A DNA stretch of 53,948 nucleotides from Pseudomonadota bacterium. GTDB lineage: Bacteria > Pseudomonadota > Alphaproteobacteria > UBA8366. The notes below the pieces were generated by a model, which had not been told where the DNA came from, did not search any database, and saw only the letters and a program-made list of their open reading frames with translations. Shown piece by piece: positions 46,987-53,948 of this stretch (positions are counted from its first letter, which is position 1; each line of letters starts with the position of its first letter). The translations under genes and the position numbers were made by a program. The stretch is from NCBI GenBank assembly GCA_036339585.1, contig JAYZAS010000025.1, positions 1 through 53,948 on the forward strand, read 5' to 3'.

Positions 46987-47571
46987 TTATTTTGGTTCTG
47001 CTTGGTCCGCCATACGTTGAATTTCCTTTTGCACCAAACGTTCGACCATATCCGGGAGGTTCGCGTCAAGCCATTCCCGCAACATTGGCCGAAGGAGGTC
47101 TTCCGCTAATTGTTCAACGGTAGTCCCAGGCCGGTGCTCACGAATTGCCGCAGATAGACTGGTTAGTGAATTAGTCATTTTTGCTCTTTGAGGATCCCCA
47201 ACCAACGCATCAGCTTTTTTCTCTGGTGGTTTAGATGGCGGGGGCGGGGGAGGAGGAGGAGGTGGTGGTGGTGGTGGCGCGGCCTCAATTTCAGATGCAA
47301 TGGTTGCTTCCTCCGGCTGTTTCTCAAGACCGTCGTCTGGATTGGAAACCTCGTCTTTTATTTCATCTACCAGCTCAATTTCCTCTTCATCATCATCTTC
47401 ACCAGGAACCTCGTCCTCCAAAACAAGCTCGCTATCATCATCCTCAACCGTATCAGGAGGTGCACCTTTCATATCCGATTTCTGACCATCGTCATCCTCA
47501 GAAATTATCTTTCGGATAGATGCCAAAATTTCATCCATTGAAGGTCCTTGCTGTCCGCCACCTTCACTCAT
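46987..47571 (-). CDS. popZ: PopZ-like polar organizing protein (DUF2497)
   Basis: PopZ self-assembles at alphaproteobacterial poles and tethers the centromere. The 194-residue protein has the three expected parts. An N-terminal helix reads MDEILASIRKIISEDD (about 12-27). A long disordered middle is rich in Glu/Asp, then has an uninterrupted run of 14 prolines. The C-terminal helices (about 145-190) contain LAEDLLRPMLREWLDANLP and VERLVQKEIQRM. The position between tolC and valS is usual. The acidic spacer is analogous to the one that gives PopZ its condensate behaviour. Confidence 0.92.
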   Translation of the reverse strand: MSEGGGQQGPSMDEILASIRKIISEDDDGQKSDMKGAPPDTVEDDDSELVLEDEVPGEDDDEEEIELVDEIKDEVSNPDDGLEKQPEEATIASEIEAAPPPPPPPPPPPPPPSKPPEKKADALVGDPQRAKMTNSLTSLSAAIREHRPGTTVEQLAEDLLRPMLREWLDANLPDMVERLVQKEIQRMADQAEPK

Positions 47572-47635
47572 GGTTTAATACTCTCTTAATTAACCCCATC
47601 GAATTCATACCGGTCACTTAATTTGTAAATTATTC

Positions 47636-49057
47636 TCAGGGTTTTTTTACCTCATTTGATACATTAGATGACCCAATATCATCACCCAGCCCAAATATCT
47701 TCCACTGTACTGCGCTATAGTGCACATTAGTGTCATAATAACCACTAGGCAGCTTCAAAGCTGGGCCGGTAAGTCGTCCGGTTGCACTCATAACATCGAA
47801 CCTCGCAACCACTTCATCGCGTTCCGCTCTAACCAAATCGACCTTAGCATCTAGCAATTCTTGTTCCGCATCAAGAACATTCAGGACAGTGCGTGATCCC
47901 ACCAACGCTTCCTGTTGGACACCCTCTAATGCGATCTGTGCAGCACGCACTTCGGCCTTCAATGATTCAATTCGAGCACGCGCCGTTGACAATGATTCCC
48001 AGCCGCTCGTGGCCTCCTCTACGGCTTGCCGCCTAGCCTCTTCAATTTGCATTCTAGACTGAGCATGTAGTTGTTTAGCCTCACGTACCCTACTAAAGAC
48101 GGACCCCTGCTGGTAAATTGGAACCGTCAATTGCGCCCTCAATTCATAATCTGTGTTATCCCGGTTAAGCACCGATTGATTACGTCCCTTCGTTGCCTGA
48201 CCTATCAAATCTAAGCTTGGAAGTAATTCCCCCGTTATCTCGTTGGCGTTATGAAGGGCTGCAGCCTCGTCAAATTTCGCAGCCAAAATAACCGGGCTGT
48301 TTTCTTTGGCAAGCCTGATCGCGTCTTTTGCGTCACTAGGCAATTCAAGAGCTGGATCAGGCTTATTCAAATCTGTTGCATCTACGCCCACAATTTGTCT
48401 GAAAACACCCCGGCTTGTTTTAAGATTACCTTCTGCTTGGATACGATCTGCTTGCGCACCTGACAAGCGCGCCTCAGCCTGCGCAACATCAGTCCGCGTT
48501 ACTTCTCCCACATTAAATCGGTCTTGTGTCGCCTCTAATTGACGAGCCAAAACTTTTTCATTATTCACCGTAAGCTTCAGAACTGCGCCGTCTCTAAAGA
48601 CGTCCATGTATGCAGTTACTGTATTTAAAAGAACGGACTGTTCCGTCGAAACCAGCCTTGCTCGCTCAGCGCGAACCCTATTCTCTGCCTCTTCAGTGGC
48701 TGCCAATGTTTGTCCGCCCTGAAAGATATTCTGCGTAACAGTAACTTGCGCCTGATATCCGCTGCGTCTGTTGATTTCGTTGTTGTCGTTATTTCGTCTG
48801 TTCCAAAAAGTATTACTCCGAACCGAGCCTTCAACTTCCGGACGCCAACCCGACAACGCTTGGCTAACTTGCTCGTCTGTTGCACGCACTAAAGCGCGCT
48901 GTGCAAGCAAGGTTGGGTTGTTTTGATACGATAACACCAATGCATCTTCCAAAGTCATCGCATTGGCTGCCTGTAGAGTACCTAGACCACTTGCTATAAC
49001 CCAAAGTCCACGCAGAACCGTTTGGATTTTACATTTTTTGAAAGTTTTTACTACCAA
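47636..49057 (-). CDS. tolC: TolC-family outer membrane efflux protein
   Basis: A 473-residue outer-membrane channel for type I secretion and drug efflux. A signal peptide (to about residue 33, ending LQAANA) is followed by two outer membrane efflux repeats with long coiled coils. Segments such as NIFQGGQTLAATEEAENRV, YQVGEVTRTDVAQAEARL-type residues and RTVLNVLDAEQELLDAKVDL mark the two halves. No inner-membrane pump gene is adjacent. The gene order with popZ and valS is typical. Confidence 0.95.
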   Translation of the reverse strand: MVVKTFKKCKIQTVLRGLWVIASGLGTLQAANAMTLEDALVLSYQNNPTLLAQRALVRATDEQVSQALSGWRPEVEGSVRSNTFWNRRNNDNNEINRRSGYQAQVTVTQNIFQGGQTLAATEEAENRVRAERARLVSTEQSVLLNTVTAYMDVFRDGAVLKLTVNNEKVLARQLEATQDRFNVGEVTRTDVAQAEARLSGAQADRIQAEGNLKTSRGVFRQIVGVDATDLNKPDPALELPSDAKDAIRLAKENSPVILAAKFDEAAALHNANEITGELLPSLDLIGQATKGRNQSVLNRDNTDYELRAQLTVPIYQQGSVFSRVREAKQLHAQSRMQIEEARRQAVEEATSGWESLSTARARIESLKAEVRAAQIALEGVQQEALVGSRTVLNVLDAEQELLDAKVDLVRAERDEVVARFDVMSATGRLTGPALKLPSGYYDTNVHYSAVQWKIFGLGDDIGSSNVSNEVKKP

Positions 49058-49249
49058 AGGGAAACCCTCTCCTGGCTACAAGGGCAGTTGCGCACTATTC
49101 CAGCCTTCAAAAAAGCGTTTGCAAAAAATTGTTTTAATTGCCTAAATTTCATTTACCACCAAAACCAAATCAACCAACCAAGTACGATTGATCAATAGTT
49201 TGCCACCAATAACGCAAACATACCACAAAATCTAGTGCTTTATTACCTG

Positions 49250-49900
49250 CTAAAACACAAAATTTTGTGGCATTTTAAAATTTGGAAGTATTGACGCTTT
49301 CGCATCAAATAAAACGCGGCCGGATTGAGCAGCTCCACTCTTCAAAAATCGAGTTGCCCTGCCCACGCCATTTTCTTGAATAATGGTGGTTAGCCTACCT
49401 CCATCCGCCATCTGGTCGAAAATGACGTCGGGCAGTATTTCTACAGCGCCGTCAATGAAAATAGCATCATATGGCGCCTCTTTGACCCAACCCTTTTCTA
49501 GGGGCCCCGTCACAGATATAACGTTATCGAGGCCAAGCTGATTACAAACATTAGTGGTTTCTGCGCTCAACATTTTATCATCGCATAATGCAAACACAAC
49601 ACAAGCCAAGCGCGCCATAACCGCTGCTGTGTAGCCACTAGCCCTCCCAATAGCGAGACATATGTCTTTCTCTTTTAATTCTAAACATTGCAACATTCTT
49701 GCTGAAGTCATGGGTGCAAGCATTGAGCGCCCATCCGCAATATTTAGCTCTCCATCAGAGTAAGCAAAAGCCTGGAGGTCAACGGGCAAGAAAGCCTCCC
49801 TCGGAAGGTCTCCCATCGCAGACAACAATGCTGCATCAGTAACTTTGTTAGTGCGCAACTGACAGTCAACCATATTCTGTCTTGCTTCGACTATATCCAT
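49250..49900 (-). CDS. Pcm-like methyltransferase upstream of tolC
   Basis: A 216-residue protein of the protein-L-isoaspartate methyltransferase family, from the Met at 49900 (MDIVEARQNMVDCQLR). It differs from the pcm product at 28.2 kb. The SAM motif is weaker (CLAIGRASGYTAAVMA), where Pcm has EIGTGSGY, and the TISxP segment reads SMLAPMTSARML. This divergent form is the one usually found next to tolC in alphaproteobacteria; isoaspartate repair is not assured. A Met at 49924 is an alternative start. The tolC gene follows after about 190 bases. Confidence 0.85.
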   Translation of the reverse strand: MDIVEARQNMVDCQLRTNKVTDAALLSAMGDLPREAFLPVDLQAFAYSDGELNIADGRSMLAPMTSARMLQCLELKEKDICLAIGRASGYTAAVMARLACVVFALCDDKMLSAETTNVCNQLGLDNVISVTGPLEKGWVKEAPYDAIFIDGAVEILPDVIFDQMADGGRLTTIIQENGVGRATRFLKSGAAQSGRVLFDAKASILPNFKMPQNFVF

Positions 49901-50068
49901 ATTAAATCCATCCGATTTTTCCAACCAAACTATTTTTACAGTAACGCCCCATTAAACTTAACAATCCCATCTGCCCGTTTCAAATCACACGTAAAAAATT
50001 TATCCGTGCAGCTTCCGCTTGACCTACAGCATTCTCTGATTAATATCCCGCCCCTGCACTAAAAGAAT

Positions 50069-50142
50069 GGTCCGGTGGCAGAGTGGTTATGCAGCGGATT
50101 GCAAATCCGTGTACGGGGGTTCGATTCCCTCCCGGACCTCCA
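50069..50142 (+). tRNA. tRNA-Cys (GCA), CCA encoded
   Basis: A 74-base cloverleaf. The acceptor stem GGTCCGG pairs with CCGGACC, followed by T and an encoded CCA. The anticodon stem-loop has GCA in GGATTGCAAATCC. The T loop is GTTCGATTC. The gene is well separated from the tRNA-Asn gene that follows 190 bases later. Confidence 0.97.
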
Positions 50143-50331
50143 TGTTTCAAGACATCCCTATAATAAATGCAAATCCTCCTTGACATTAATATGACTGATT
50201 GCTGAAACATTACAAAGCAACATATCCAGATGCTCATTAAAAATACGTTATCATAGCTATTCGTCTTGCCTGTGATCAACGCCATTGCTATAAGCCAGCG
50301 GCAGAAAAGTTAATTTGCTCATCTACTTTGA

Positions 50332-50407
50332 TCCGCGGTAGCTCAGTTGGTAGAGCAGGCGGCTGTTAACCGCCTTGTCGCAGGTTCGAGTCCTGCCCGC
50401 GGAGCCA
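50332..50407 (+). tRNA. tRNA-Asn (GTT), intact copy at island edge
   Basis: A 76-base cloverleaf. The acceptor stem TCCGCGG pairs with CCGCGGA, followed by G and an encoded CCA. The anticodon loop holds GTT in GGCTGTTAACC. The T arm is GCAGG-TTCGAGT-CCTGC. Its 3' 41 bases (with four flanking bases) are repeated near the window end, so it is the likely integration target of the following island. Confidence 0.97.
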
Positions 50408-50411
50408 ATAA
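50371..50411 (+). repeat. Left attachment-site repeat within tRNA-Asn
   Basis: This 41-base stretch covers the 3' part of the anticodon stem, the T arm, the acceptor 3' strand, CCA and AATAA. It matches 53908-53948 at 39 of 41 positions. Such 3'-tRNA direct repeats are the classical attL/attR signature of tyrosine-recombinase elements. Confidence 0.75.
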
Positions 50412-50416
50412 AATCA

Positions 50417-50459
50417 AGGGTTTAGAGGACAATAAAAACAAACCTCTAAGCCCTTTTTT
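50417..50459 (+). terminator. Intrinsic terminator after tRNA-Asn
   Basis: AGGGTTTAGAGG (50417-50428) pairs with CCTCTAAGCCCT (50443-50454) over 12 positions with one G-T wobble. The loop is 14 bases and the stem runs directly into six T residues. This would end the tRNA-Asn transcript. It lies just inside the putative island, downstream of the att repeat. Confidence 0.85.
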
Positions 50460-50486
50460 AATCCGGTGGGCAGATGGTGGGCAGAA

Positions 50487-50726
50487 TTATTTGCAGTCTG
50501 ACACCCTCTTGAGCCATTCCCTGGCGTTCTCGCCTGGCAACCGCGATTCGAGATATCGCTCCCGAAGCGTTGTTATCGCCAAATAATACGGATCGACAGC
50601 GTCTTTTTCCCAATCATAATCGTTACTCAAGCGGCCTGTTCCAAACCTCATAGCTGCACCGCATGGCGCAGGGGCTTTCCCATATCGAGATCGCCAGGGC
50701 TCGATCGGGGGATCCGCCTTTGCCAA
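50487..50726 (-). CDS. Small hypothetical ORF inside the island
   Basis: A possible 79-residue protein starting with TTG at 50726, preceded by an AGGGGAAG element on the minus strand. It is rich in Arg, Glu and aromatic residues (for example TLRERYLESRLPGENAREWL). I recognise no family. Its position next to the att repeat is where an integrase is often found, but it has none of the catalytic residues of a tyrosine recombinase. It may be a real small gene, a remnant or chance. Confidence 0.3.
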   Translation of the reverse strand: MAKADPPIEPWRSRYGKAPAPCGAAMRFGTGRLSNDYDWEKDAVDPYYLAITTLRERYLESRLPGENAREWLKRVSDCK

Positions 50727-50821
50727 AATAGTCTTCCCCTATCTAGTCTTAATTCACAAAACGTGATTATATACCGAGTGCAGTTTACAAAAGAAGCACG
50801 GCAGCGGAATAGGAGGCTCTT

Positions 50822-51766
50822 ATGAGCGGAACTTCTGTCGGAACAATTGGAGTTACGCCGACCGGTTCTGCGCTCGGCGCTGATATTCAGGGGATTGATC
50901 TGTCGGGGCCGCTCAGCGATGAGCTTCTCGCAAGGCTCATAGAGATTTGGGCAGAACATTTAGTATTGCGGTTTCCCGATCAGAGTTTGGCCGATGAAAA
51001 ACTTCTCACTCTTACCGAATATTTTGGCGGTCAACAGCCGAGCGGCGCGCGCAAACGCCGGCAGGAAATGGGTTTGGGTGAGCATTCCAAGAACAATCCA
51101 ACCGATCCACGGTTTAATTATGTCACTAATTTGGATTATGATGGGAATCCATCTGCTAAGCCGCGCGGAAATGGCGCTTACGAATTGCGCTGGCATTCTG
51201 ATAATAGCTACGTCGAAGTGCCGCCAACGGCTACCTTATTATGGGGGCAAAAGATTCCCGTCGATGGCTCCGGCCAGACCATGTTTTGCAATCAAATTTT
51301 AGCTTATGAAGAGCTGCCTGTTAGTTTGAAAGAGATTATCGAAGGCAAACATATGATCCATGATGGATCTAGGAACACGGCTAACATGGTGCAGGTGGGC
51401 GGGAAAGCACCGAAAACGCAGGCGGATATCAAAGGGCCGGTCCATCCAATGGTCCGCATTCACCCGCCGACCGGTAAGCGGGCGCTATTTCTAGGCCGTC
51501 GTTGGGATTATCCGTCGACTTATATTGTGGAAATGCCTGGCGATGAAGGTGAAGAGCTGATGGATCGCCTATGGGCGCATGCAACCCAAGAGAAATATGT
51601 ATGGGTGCAAAATTGGACCCCGGGCGATCTCATCATGTGGGATAACCGGGCGGTTATGCATCGGCGAACAGCCGTTAACCCTTCATCGCCTCGGATCATG
51701 CACCGGGCTTTGATCAAAGGCGACCCAGTTGTTTCAGCATGGGATAACGTAGCCGCTGCCGAATAG
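50822..51766 (+). CDS. TauD/TfdA-family dioxygenase, copy 1
   Basis: A 314-residue Fe(II)/2-oxoglutarate-dependent dioxygenase. The facial triad is H125-x-D127 (RWHSDNSY) and H280 (WDNRAVMHRRT). R295 (RIMHRALIKGD) should bind 2-oxoglutarate. Family members hydroxylate taurine, alkylsulfonates, 2,4-D-like aryloxy acids and other acids; the substrate here is unknown. A strong AGGAGG lies 7 bases before the ATG. It is the first of three tandem paralogues and most like copy 2, especially over residues 205-305. The 12 bases before its ribosome-binding site encode A-A-E-stop, matching the ends of these proteins. Confidence 0.9.
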   Translation: MSGTSVGTIGVTPTGSALGADIQGIDLSGPLSDELLARLIEIWAEHLVLRFPDQSLADEKLLTLTEYFGGQQPSGARKRRQEMGLGEHSKNNPTDPRFNYVTNLDYDGNPSAKPRGNGAYELRWHSDNSYVEVPPTATLLWGQKIPVDGSGQTMFCNQILAYEELPVSLKEIIEGKHMIHDGSRNTANMVQVGGKAPKTQADIKGPVHPMVRIHPPTGKRALFLGRRWDYPSTYIVEMPGDEGEELMDRLWAHATQEKYVWVQNWTPGDLIMWDNRAVMHRRTAVNPSSPRIMHRALIKGDPVVSAWDNVAAAE

Positions 51767-51775
51767 GAGAAATCA

Positions 51776-52720
51776 GTGATCGCTAATTCAGTCGAGAATA
51801 TTGAAATTATACCTACCGGTAAGGCAGTTGGTGCTGAGATACGTGGTATCGATTTGTCTCAAACGTTGTCCGCGGGTGTAGTTGAAAAATTAACCAATGC
51901 ATGGGCTGAGCATTTGGTGCTTCTCTATCGCGACCAAGATCTGGAGGACGAGAACATTGTGACGCTTTCAGGTTATTTTGGCGGACACCAGCCGGCGGGT
52001 GCGCGGCAAGCGCGGAGGCAAGCCGGCATTAAGGACGCAGGCAAGGGTAGCTCGACCGATATGCGAATCAACTATGTGTCCAATCTTGATGATGAAGGCA
52101 ACCCAACTCAGCATAATCGTGGTATCGGCAGCCATGAAATTCGCTGGCATTCGGATAACACCTATGTGGAGGTGCCGCCCACGGGCACACTTCTGTGGGC
52201 TGAAATTATTCCCGATGACAACACCGGCAATACGATGTTTTGCAACCAGTACCGCGCTTACGAAGAATTACCGGATGATCTAAAAGAAGCCATTGAAGGT
52301 AAGCACATGATGCATGATGGATCACGCACCACTGCTAACCGTGTGCATCCTCATCAAACTATGCCAAAAAGCCAAGATGATATTGACGGGCCTATCCATC
52401 CTATAGTTCGCATTCATCCGTTGACTGGCAAGCGTGCTTTGTTTTTAGGCCGTCGTTGGGATTACCCATCAACCTATATCGTTGAAATGCGCAATGATGA
52501 AGGCGAAGCGCTGATGGACAAGCTTTGGGCGCACGCGACTCAAGACAAATATGTTTGGGTCCACCAATGGCGGCCCAAAGACATTTTACAGTGGGATAAT
52601 CGTTCGGTGATGCATCGCCGAACCGCGGTTAACCCAAATCAAAAAAGAATATTGCATCGAACGCTTATCAAGGGCGATCCTGTGATCTCAGCATGGGGCA
52701 ATAACGATGCAACGCAGTAG
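51776..52720 (+). CDS. TauD/TfdA-family dioxygenase, copy 2
   Basis: A 314-residue paralogue of copy 1 with the same spacing of active-site residues: H125, D127, H280 and R295. It begins with GTG 9 bases after the copy 1 stop, and the stop codon itself is part of the TAGGAG ribosome-binding element. The N-terminal third has diverged more than the C-terminal third. Full retention of the triad suggests both enzymes are active, perhaps on related substrates. Confidence 0.9.
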   Translation: MIANSVENIEIIPTGKAVGAEIRGIDLSQTLSAGVVEKLTNAWAEHLVLLYRDQDLEDENIVTLSGYFGGHQPAGARQARRQAGIKDAGKGSSTDMRINYVSNLDDEGNPTQHNRGIGSHEIRWHSDNTYVEVPPTGTLLWAEIIPDDNTGNTMFCNQYRAYEELPDDLKEAIEGKHMMHDGSRTTANRVHPHQTMPKSQDDIDGPIHPIVRIHPLTGKRALFLGRRWDYPSTYIVEMRNDEGEALMDKLWAHATQDKYVWVHQWRPKDILQWDNRSVMHRRTAVNPNQKRILHRTLIKGDPVISAWGNNDATQ

Positions 52721-52921
52721 GAGGCTGTTATAGCATTCAATTGAGGTAATTCCCAGCGATCTTATGTTTGGGGAAACCAATACACTTTGTAAAGCCGGAA
52801 CGAGATCGACTCAAAACAGAAGAGATATATATACTAGATGTGTGTTGATGAGGAGCCGCCAATGTCTGTTTTTGAAATTATGAAATAAATGAAGCCGCTA
52901 TTGCGGCGGAGTAGAAGATAT
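52721..52921. other. Gap between dioxygenase copies 2 and 3 with gene remnants
   Basis: This gap of 201 bases starts with TAGGAGGCTGTTATA (from the stop of copy 2 at 52718), nearly the same as the TAGGAGGCTCTTATG that starts copy 1, but with ATA in place of ATG and a stop three codons later. Further on, GAGGAG precedes an 8-codon ORF (ATG at 52862). Just before copy 3, GCGGCGGAGTAG (52903-52914) reads A-A-E-stop and is followed by AGAAGAT, as at the end of copy 3. I read these as leftovers of deleted paralogues. Confidence 0.45.
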
Positions 52922-53872
52922 ATGGTTAATACACTCGATGATATTGAAGTTGTCCCGACTGGCGCAGCTGTTGGCGCTGAGGTGCGTGGCCTAGATTTTG
53001 CTCAAAAGGTTCCAAAAGAGGTGGCAGTTCGGGTTAACGAAGTTTGGGCTCAGCACAAAGTTCTACTATTGCGGAATCAATTTCTCGATAAGAGTTTGCT
53101 TTATCAGGCGGCTGAGGTGCTCGGCGGCGTTCAAGAAACAGGTTCTCGGGCGATGAACTTGAAAGCGGGTTGGAAAGAAGGGACAGCACGTATTTCTGAT
53201 TTCCCCGGCATCAGCTACATTTCCAATTTAGATGAAAACGGCGAGCCTGTACTTAGAACAAAAGGCTCGGGTAGTCTCGAAATAGGATGGCACACGGATA
53301 ATTCCTATATGCAGGACCCACCGATGGGTAGTTTATTGAATGCGGTTGAGGTTCCGATAGACGGGGGCGGGCACACGTCCTTTCTCGATACGGTAGCAGC
53401 TTATGAAAGTATGACCGAGTCACTCAAGCTAGAAATTGAAGGGCTACATATGTGTCACGATAATAGCCACAGTACGGTTGGGCAGTTGCGGGCTATCTAT
53501 AATGGCGTTGAACCTACCTGTCGTGAAGAAGTGGACGGGCCTGTGCACCCACTGGTGCGTATCCATCCAATCACCGGCAAACGCTCTATTTATCTCAGCC
53601 GTCGCCACGGGTTTCCCTCGGCCTATATTGTCGAGCTCTCCGATGCCGAAAGTGAAGACCTTCAAGACCGCATCTGGGCACATGTCGCTCAAGACAAATT
53701 CACTTGGACGCATACCGATTGGAAGGTGGGTGATTTGGTTATGTGGGATAATCAGCAACTGCTGCACAAGCGCTCAGCTATAGACCCGACGCAAAAACGG
53801 GTCATGCAACGGACATTAGTAAAGAGTGAAGGTTTTATCTCTGCATGGGATTCAACTGCGACGGCGGAGTAG
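52922..53872 (+). CDS. TauD/TfdA-family dioxygenase, copy 3
   Basis: A 316-residue paralogue, clearly related to copies 1 and 2 but more distant. H124 and D126 are in GWHTDNSY, H282 is in QQLLHKRSA and R297 is in RVMQRTLV. Its substrate pocket segment reads MQDPPMGSLLNAVEVP, where copies 1/2 have VEVPPT. The frame opens at 52889, but the ATG at 52922 follows a purine-rich GGAGTAGAAG element and aligns with the other copies. An incomplete tRNA-Asn repeat follows 36 bases after its stop. Confidence 0.9.
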   Translation: MVNTLDDIEVVPTGAAVGAEVRGLDFAQKVPKEVAVRVNEVWAQHKVLLLRNQFLDKSLLYQAAEVLGGVQETGSRAMNLKAGWKEGTARISDFPGISYISNLDENGEPVLRTKGSGSLEIGWHTDNSYMQDPPMGSLLNAVEVPIDGGGHTSFLDTVAAYESMTESLKLEIEGLHMCHDNSHSTVGQLRAIYNGVEPTCREEVDGPVHPLVRIHPITGKRSIYLSRRHGFPSAYIVELSDAESEDLQDRIWAHVAQDKFTWTHTDWKVGDLVMWDNQQLLHKRSAIDPTQKRVMQRTLVKSEGFISAWDSTATAE

Positions 53873-53907
53873 AAAAGATCATAGCCAACCGTCAGCAAGA
53901 GGTCACG

Positions 53908-53948
53908 CGCCTTGTCACAGGTTCGAGTCCTGACCGCGGAGCCAATAA
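53908..53948 (+). repeat. Right attachment-site repeat (tRNA-Asn 3' end copy)
   Basis: A copy of 50371-50411 with two differences, both in the outermost T-stem pair (G to A and C to A), so it is no longer base-paired there. No acceptor 5' half, D arm or anticodon arm precedes it; therefore it is not a tRNA gene. The match reaches the window edge and may continue. Confidence 0.75.

Larger units (their letters stand above)
50332..53948. mobile_element. Putative tRNA-Asn-inserted genomic islet
   Basis: The 3.5-kb interval between the two att-like repeats carries three tandem dioxygenase genes and one small ORF, and no integrase. By eye its genes look richer in G/C than the neighbouring core genes. 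It may be a decayed element, one mobilised in trans, or one end of a larger composite island that continues beyond the window. Confidence 0.6.

Noticed and set aside
47188-47541. Plus-strand ORFs rich in Trp/Arg/Gly or Ser opposite popZ
   Set aside because: They are antisense readings of the polyproline and acidic repeats of the popZ-like gene.
50040-50285. Minus-strand protein across tRNA-Cys
   Set aside because: It is the complement of a tRNA gene and has no supporting features.
50487-50726. Integrase fragment next to tRNA-Asn
   Set aside because: The small ORF has none of the Arg-His-x-x-Arg-Tyr residues of tyrosine recombinases and no recognisable similarity.
50822-53872. The dioxygenases as the MysH tailoring enzyme of the sunscreen pathway
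   Set aside because: MysH belongs to a different (phytanoyl-CoA) dioxygenase group; these are TauD/TfdA-type and lie over 35 kb away on a separate island.
1-53948. CRISPR array, prophage block or insertion sequence
   Set aside because: No regularly spaced repeats, phage structural genes or transposase reading frames were seen on either strand.

Overview
The window looks like the chromosome of an alphaproteobacterium, probably a free-living aquatic one with moderate GC by eye. The evidence is gene order and gene content. There is a dgt-argS-SPOR-nagZ-scpA-scpB-tatABC-serS-surE-pcm-nlpD run followed by yajC-secD-secF. There is a valS-popZ(DUF2497)-tolC-pcm-like run, a uvrA/ssb divergent pair next to gyrA-coaD, and a GyrA with a charged insert in its C-terminal domain. 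No rRNA, CRISPR array or intact insertion sequence was seen.

Layout. 0.3-5.3 kb: a YrdC-domain protein, a translationally overlapping nitroreductase/SDR pair, two small exported proteins and a D-2-hydroxyacid dehydrogenase. 5.5-8.9 kb: coaD and gyrA. 9.1-15.0 kb: a five-gene minus-strand block. It contains a sugar-phosphate cyclase (mysA), an O-methyltransferase (mysB), an ATP-grasp ligase with a membrane anchor (mysC), a D-Ala-D-Ala-ligase-like enzyme (mysD) and a HAD-like protein without the usual catalytic aspartates. This is a complete mycosporine-like amino acid (UV sunscreen) pathway placed between ssb and gyrA. 15.5-20.5 kb: ssb, uvrA, trmFO. 20.5-28.8 kb: two putative complex I assembly-factor homologues (NDUFAF6-like and Mth938/NDUFAF3-like) separated by an opposite-strand MmgE/PrpD gene, then secF-secD-yajC, a DUF815 ATPase, an NlpD-like lipoprotein and pcm. 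28.9-40.3 kb: surE, serS, tatC-tatB-tatA, an orphan ABC ATPase, scpB-scpA, nagZ, a SPOR protein, argS and dgt. 40.4-44.1 kb: erpA, xth, hspQ, ilvD. 44.3-49.9 kb: valS, popZ, tolC and a second Pcm-like protein. 50.0-53.9 kb: tRNA-Cys and tRNA-Asn, then a small island of three tandem TauD/TfdA-type dioxygenases. The island is closed by a 41-nt near-copy of the tRNA-Asn 3' end.

The two accessory regions are the most interesting parts. In the mys operon, MysA would cyclise sedoheptulose 7-phosphate, MysB methylate the product to 4-deoxygadusol, MysC add glycine and MysD add a second amino acid. MysA is unusual in having about 170 extra N-terminal residues and a substituted active-site loop. It appears to be translationally coupled to a nine-residue leader ORF, downstream of an unusually structured intergenic region. 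In the tRNA-Asn island, the flanks of the first and third dioxygenase genes carry what look like C-terminal remnants of lost paralogues, suggesting an array that has contracted. A third oddity is the start of pcm: the ATG that overlaps the surE stop is one nucleotide out of frame with the gene.

All calls come from reading the sequence and from remembered family motifs. No database search was run. Percent identities, GC values and structure predictions were not computed.
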